In this document: in pieces, positions 34,304 through 36,812 of the stretch
Layout of the letters: each line of letters starts with the position of its first letter
Position numbering within the stretch: position 1 is the first letter of the stretch
Assembly (NCBI GenBank): GCA_016938235.1
Contig: JAFGVA010000210.1
Span: forward strand, 1-36,812
Origin: Bacteroidales bacterium
Lineage (GTDB): Bacteria > Bacteroidota > Bacteroidia > Bacteroidales > UBA10428
Reading direction: 5' to 3'
Length of the DNA stretch: 36,812 bases
The notes under the pieces: generated by a model
The model's database searches: none
Told to the model about the DNA's origin: nothing
Seen by the model: only the letters and a program-made list of their open reading frames with translations
Position numbers and translations under genes: made by a program

Positions 34304-35647
34304 ATGGAACAAAAAGGATTAAAAATATTTGTTGTTGAGGATAATGAATGGTACAACCGCCTCCTGGTTCATAACCTCGAGCTGAATCCCGATTATGAAA
34401 TTGTTAGTTTTCTGAACGGTAAAGATTGCATTGAACATTTAAACGATGAGCCCGACATTATTACGCTTGATTACAGGCTGCCCGATTTTACCGGTTTCGA
34501 GGTATTGAAGAAAATAAAGGAAACCAACGAAGATATTGAGGTTATACTTATTTCTGAACAGGATGATATTAAGGTTGTTGTGGAGCTGCTAAAGCACGGA
34601 GCTTTTGATTACATTCTTAAGTCGGAAGATATCAGAGAACGTTTATTAAATGCGGTTGCAAATTTAAGAAACAGAATTTCGATGCGAAAAGAGCTTACCG
34701 AATTAAAGAAGGAAGTTCAGCAGAAATACGATTTCCAGAAAACAATTATCGGGAACAGCCAGGCTATTAAAAGTGTTTACGATCTGATTAGCAAAGCAAC
34801 AAAAACAAACATTACCGTAACCATTACTGGCGAAACAGGAACAGGTAAGGAGCTTGTAGCAAAGGCTGTTCATTATAACTCTAAGCATAAGGATAAACCA
34901 TTTGTTCCAATAAATGTTGCGGCTGTACCCTCGGAGTTAATCGAAAGTGAATTATTCGGACATGAGAAAGGCTCTTTTACCGGTGCTTCTTTCCGACGCA
35001 TTGGTAAGTTCGAAGAAGCGCATGGTGGTACTCTTTTTCTCGATGAAGTAACCGAGATGGAAATGAGCTTTCAGACTAAATTGTTGAGAGCCCTCCAGGA
35101 AAGAGAAATTATACGGGTTGGAAGTAATAAACCCGTAAAGATTGAATGCCGGATAATTGTTGCATCAAATAAAAATTTGCTCGATGAGGTGAAAAACGGG
35201 AATTTCCGCCAGGATTTATATTATCGTTTAATTGGCCTGCCGATTCACTTACCACCGTTGCGCGAACGTGACAAGGATATTCTGGTTTTAGCCAAGCATT
35301 TTGTCGATCAGTTTTGTAGTGAAAATGAATTACAGGCAAAAACAATTTCTTCGGCAGCCCAAAAGAAATTACTTTTTTATAACTACCCCGGAAATATCAG
35401 GGAGTTAAAATCAATTGCCGATTTGGCCGTTACACTTTGCTCCGGTGATGAAATTCAACCTGACGATATAGTTCTGCATACAGCCGGCGAAACGGGCGAA
35501 ATACTTAGCGAGGAGCTCACACTTCGTGAATACGAAAAGAAAATAGTACAGGCTTATTTAAAGAAATACGAGAACAATATTAAACTCGTTGCCGAAAAAC
35601 TTGATATTGGCCAATCAACTATTTACCGTATGTTGAAAGAAGAATAA
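34304..35647 (+). CDS. Sigma-54-dependent response regulator (REC-AAA-HTH)
   Basis: A 447-residue NtrC-type activator. The receiver (1-120) has phosphoacceptor Asp56 (ITLDYRLPDF), Ser84 at the switch position and Lys106. The AAA+ domain (about 148-370) has Walker A GETGTGKE (176-183), the sigma-54 contact loop as GSFTGA (223-228, Ser for the usual Ala), Walker B TLFLDE (243-248) and the sensor region REREIIRVGSNKP. A Fis-type helix-turn-helix ends the protein (NIKLVAEKLDIGQSTIYRMLKEE). It should activate RNA polymerase with sigma-54 at -24/-12 promoters when phosphorylated, most probably by the hybrid kinase encoded 32 bases upstream. Target genes are not evident; no -24/-12 site was recognised in the window. 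Confidence 0.96.
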   Translation: MEQKGLKIFVVEDNEWYNRLLVHNLELNPDYEIVSFLNGKDCIEHLNDEPDIITLDYRLPDFTGFEVLKKIKETNEDIEVILISEQDDIKVVVELLKHGAFDYILKSEDIRERLLNAVANLRNRISMRKELTELKKEVQQKYDFQKTIIGNSQAIKSVYDLISKATKTNITVTITGETGTGKELVAKAVHYNSKHKDKPFVPINVAAVPSELIESELFGHEKGSFTGASFRRIGKFEEAHGGTLFLDEVTEMEMSFQTKLLRALQEREIIRVGSNKPVKIECRIIVASNKNLLDEVKNGNFRQDLYYRLIGLPIHLPPLRERDKDILVLAKHFVDQFCSENELQAKTISSAAQKKLLFYNYPGNIRELKSIADLAVTLCSGDEIQPDDIVLHTAGETGEILSEELTLREYEKKIVQAYLKKYENNIKLVAEKLDIGQSTIYRMLKEE

Positions 35648-35663
35648 TACGATAATGCCCACA

Positions 35664-35790
35664 TCTCAATCTCAACCTCAATCTCAACCTCGATCTCAAC
35701 CTTGATCTTGACCTTGATCTTGACCTTGTTCTTGACCTTGTTCTTGACCTTGACCTTGACCTTGATCTCAACCTCAACCTCAACCTTATT
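35664..35790. repeat. Hexanucleotide tandem repeat, TCAACC/TTGACC type
   Basis: About 21 hexamers run without interruption: TCAATC and TCAACC alternate, then TTGATC/TTGACC, TTGTTC/TTGACC, TTGACC, and back to TCAACC. Alternation makes a 12-base higher-order period in the first two thirds. The array fills nearly the whole gap between convergent genes and touches the last codons of the minus-strand gene. The minus-strand reading gives Arg-Leu/Arg-Ser repeats, which I take as an artefact of the unit. Confidence 0.92.
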
Positions 35791-36675
35791 CTATCTCTCA
35801 ATATCCCTTCTTCGCAATAATATTTTAGCGTATTGTCTGCCTAATTTGTCGTCATAATCTTCATAAGAGCGTTTTGCCCACTCCAGTGCTTTTTCGGTAT
35901 TACCCAGAACCTCATAACCAACTGCTATGTTAAGGCATGCTCTGCCGGCAGTTTTTTGCTTTGTGTCTTCTACAAGGTTTGACCAAACCTCAATAGCGCC
36001 ATCCCAGTTTGCAACTTCGGCTCTGCGATAACCACGTTTAAATTCCTGTTTCTTTTTACCTTTTGCTTTTTTGTACAAATCACGCTTTACGGTGTAATAG
36101 CTGGGCAAAAATCTTGCAACATAAACCTGCCCGGCATCATAGGCAGTTTCGGGCAAAGCTTCAAGCGGAGGAACTCCGCCCACCAGATTAAATGTGAGGT
36201 AATGAGTATGCTGATACTGATCAATTATTGTCTTGGTTTCAGGATTGTACATGCGCCAGTAGCTTTTAACATTCATTTTTACCTGCCCTGGTATTTTAGG
36301 TTTATTAACTTCTCCCGATAAAATTGCAGATACCTGCTCTGTTGCTGTGGCCAATAACAAATCGGTGTTTGAATCAAACATTTCCAAAACCAGCAGGGCA
36401 TCAGTTCCTGTAGAGTCACAAATTTTCTTTACAGTTTCCCAGTCGAGAACGTTTGGTGTTTCGCGGGTTCCGGTTCCATATAAACGAAGTTGTTTTGGTA
36501 TTTTTATGCTGAAGCCATTGATGCCGTTAAGCCCGTCATAAACACCTTTTATACATTCATCTGAAGCCAATTTGTCTGAGCCTGCAATTTCGCTGGTCGC
36601 TATCGATTCAATAATTTTTCCTTTTTTGTCCTCTTCTTTTGTGAGCGACCGGTTTACAACAACAATATTTTTCAC
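35791..36675 (-). CDS. DUF6340-like protein, apparently lacking its signal peptide
   Basis: A 294-residue product beginning at GTG 36675. The start VKNIVVVNRSL, then GTDALLVLEMFDSNTDL and YWRMYNPETKTIIDQYQHT, recall Bacteroidota DUF6340 lipoproteins. Residues about 225-290 form tetratricopeptide-like helices (RAEVANWDGAIEVWSNLVED...ACLNIAVGYEVLGNTEKALEWAKRSY). Family members, as I recall, start with a lipoprotein signal and a short LP-containing lead. Here the frame upstream of the GTG reads NLNYPQEPQIYLPND, family-like, but reaches TGA with no ATG and no signal peptide in any frame. The gene is therefore 5'-truncated, rearranged or started at an unusual codon. The last codons (RRRDIER) abut the hexamer repeat. 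Confidence 0.75.
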   Translation of the reverse strand: MKNIVVVNRSLTKEEDKKGKIIESIATSEIAGSDKLASDECIKGVYDGLNGINGFSIKIPKQLRLYGTGTRETPNVLDWETVKKICDSTGTDALLVLEMFDSNTDLLLATATEQVSAILSGEVNKPKIPGQVKMNVKSYWRMYNPETKTIIDQYQHTHYLTFNLVGGVPPLEALPETAYDAGQVYVARFLPSYYTVKRDLYKKAKGKKKQEFKRGYRRAEVANWDGAIEVWSNLVEDTKQKTAGRACLNIAVGYEVLGNTEKALEWAKRSYEDYDDKLGRQYAKILLRRRDIER

Positions 36676-36750
36676 ATCGTTTGGAAGGTATATCTGAGGT
36701 TCCTGGGGATAGTTTAAATTAACATATCAATGTCGTTTAGTTAGTGAAAA

Positions 36751-36765
36751 ATAGTTAATAACTAT
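36751..36765. repeat. 15-base palindrome ATAGTTA-A-TAACTAT
   Basis: A perfect seven-base inverted repeat around one A in the unannotated right end, 11 bases before a GTTCTTTGACA motif. It may be an operator or chance in AT-rich DNA. Confidence 0.35.
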
Positions 36766-36775
36766 CAATAAACAA

Positions 36776-36812
36776 GTTCTTTGACAAGCTTTATTTTGGA
36801 AGATGTTTTATA
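36776..36812 (+). other. Possible leader of an rRNA operon (boxA-like GTTCTTTGACA)
   Basis: GTTCTTTGACA lies at the right edge (from about 36776) without any gene. I recall similar AGTTCTTTGACA sequences shortly upstream of 16S rRNA genes in Bacteroidota, like the boxA antiterminator of other bacteria. The 16S start itself would lie outside the window. Confidence 0.25.

Noticed and set aside
35619-35801. Minus-strand frame encoding a 60-residue Arg-Leu/Arg-Ser/Arg-Thr repeat protein
   Set aside because: It is simply the hexamer array translated; composition is set by the repeat unit, with no start context or homology.

Overview
The window looks like chromosomal DNA from a Bacteroidota bacterium, most likely of the Bacteroidales/Marinilabiliales type. 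The evidence is AT-rich DNA with A-rich leaders in place of clear Shine-Dalgarno sites, promoter -7 boxes of the form TAnnTTTG, a type IX secretion (type B, CHU_C-like) C-terminal domain, the rel/spoT - fur - purA gene order, PPi-type phosphofructokinases, and families typical of this phylum (DUF3857, DUF2752, CCC-motif membrane protein, DUF6340). Most of the content is core metabolism and housekeeping. I see no tRNA, complete rRNA, CRISPR array, transposase, phage or defence module.

Layout. 1-630: the tail of one gene, a strong hairpin, a small membrane protein that looks cut at its N-terminus, then heptamer tandem repeats. 630-5111: two ClC channel/transporter paralogues with CBS domains, both on the minus strand, either side of a plus-strand bacteriohemerythrin gene. 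5174-7646: a FabK/nitronate monooxygenase-like FMN enzyme overlapping a secreted FN3/CHU_C surface protein. 7727-11966: (p)ppGpp synthetase/hydrolase, Fur-family regulator and adenylosuccinate synthetase. 12272-14052 (minus): MFS transporter and Nudix hydrolase. 14256-17234: two different phosphofructokinases, both with PPi-type active-site motifs, separated by a terminator. 17332-19217 (minus): SPOR lipoprotein, thioredoxin-like protein and a small lipoprotein. 19427-21885: single-domain response regulator and long-chain acyl-CoA synthetase. 22127-26723: metH and metF, the methyl branch of methionine synthesis. 26729-31533 (minus): Cys-rich small protein, a frameshifted CCC-motif membrane protein, a DUF2752 protein, and two DUF3857/transglutaminase-like exported proteins, one with an intact catalytic Cys/His and one without. 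31695-35647: hybrid histidine kinase with REC and HPt domains followed by a sigma-54 response regulator, which reads as a complete phosphorelay. 35664-35790: hexanucleotide tandem repeat. 35791-36675 (minus): DUF6340-like protein without its signal peptide. The last 50 bases resemble the leader of an rRNA operon.

I found no clearly new multi-gene system. The points most worth a second look are the tandem PPi-PFK pair, the active/inactive transglutaminase pair, the frameshift at about 27185, a dispersed CTCTGTG palindromic repeat present in at least three intergenic regions, TAnnTTTG boxes so close to start codons that leaderless mRNAs are likely, a 14-bp bulged hairpin before purA, and the truncated genes and possible rrn leader at the window edges.
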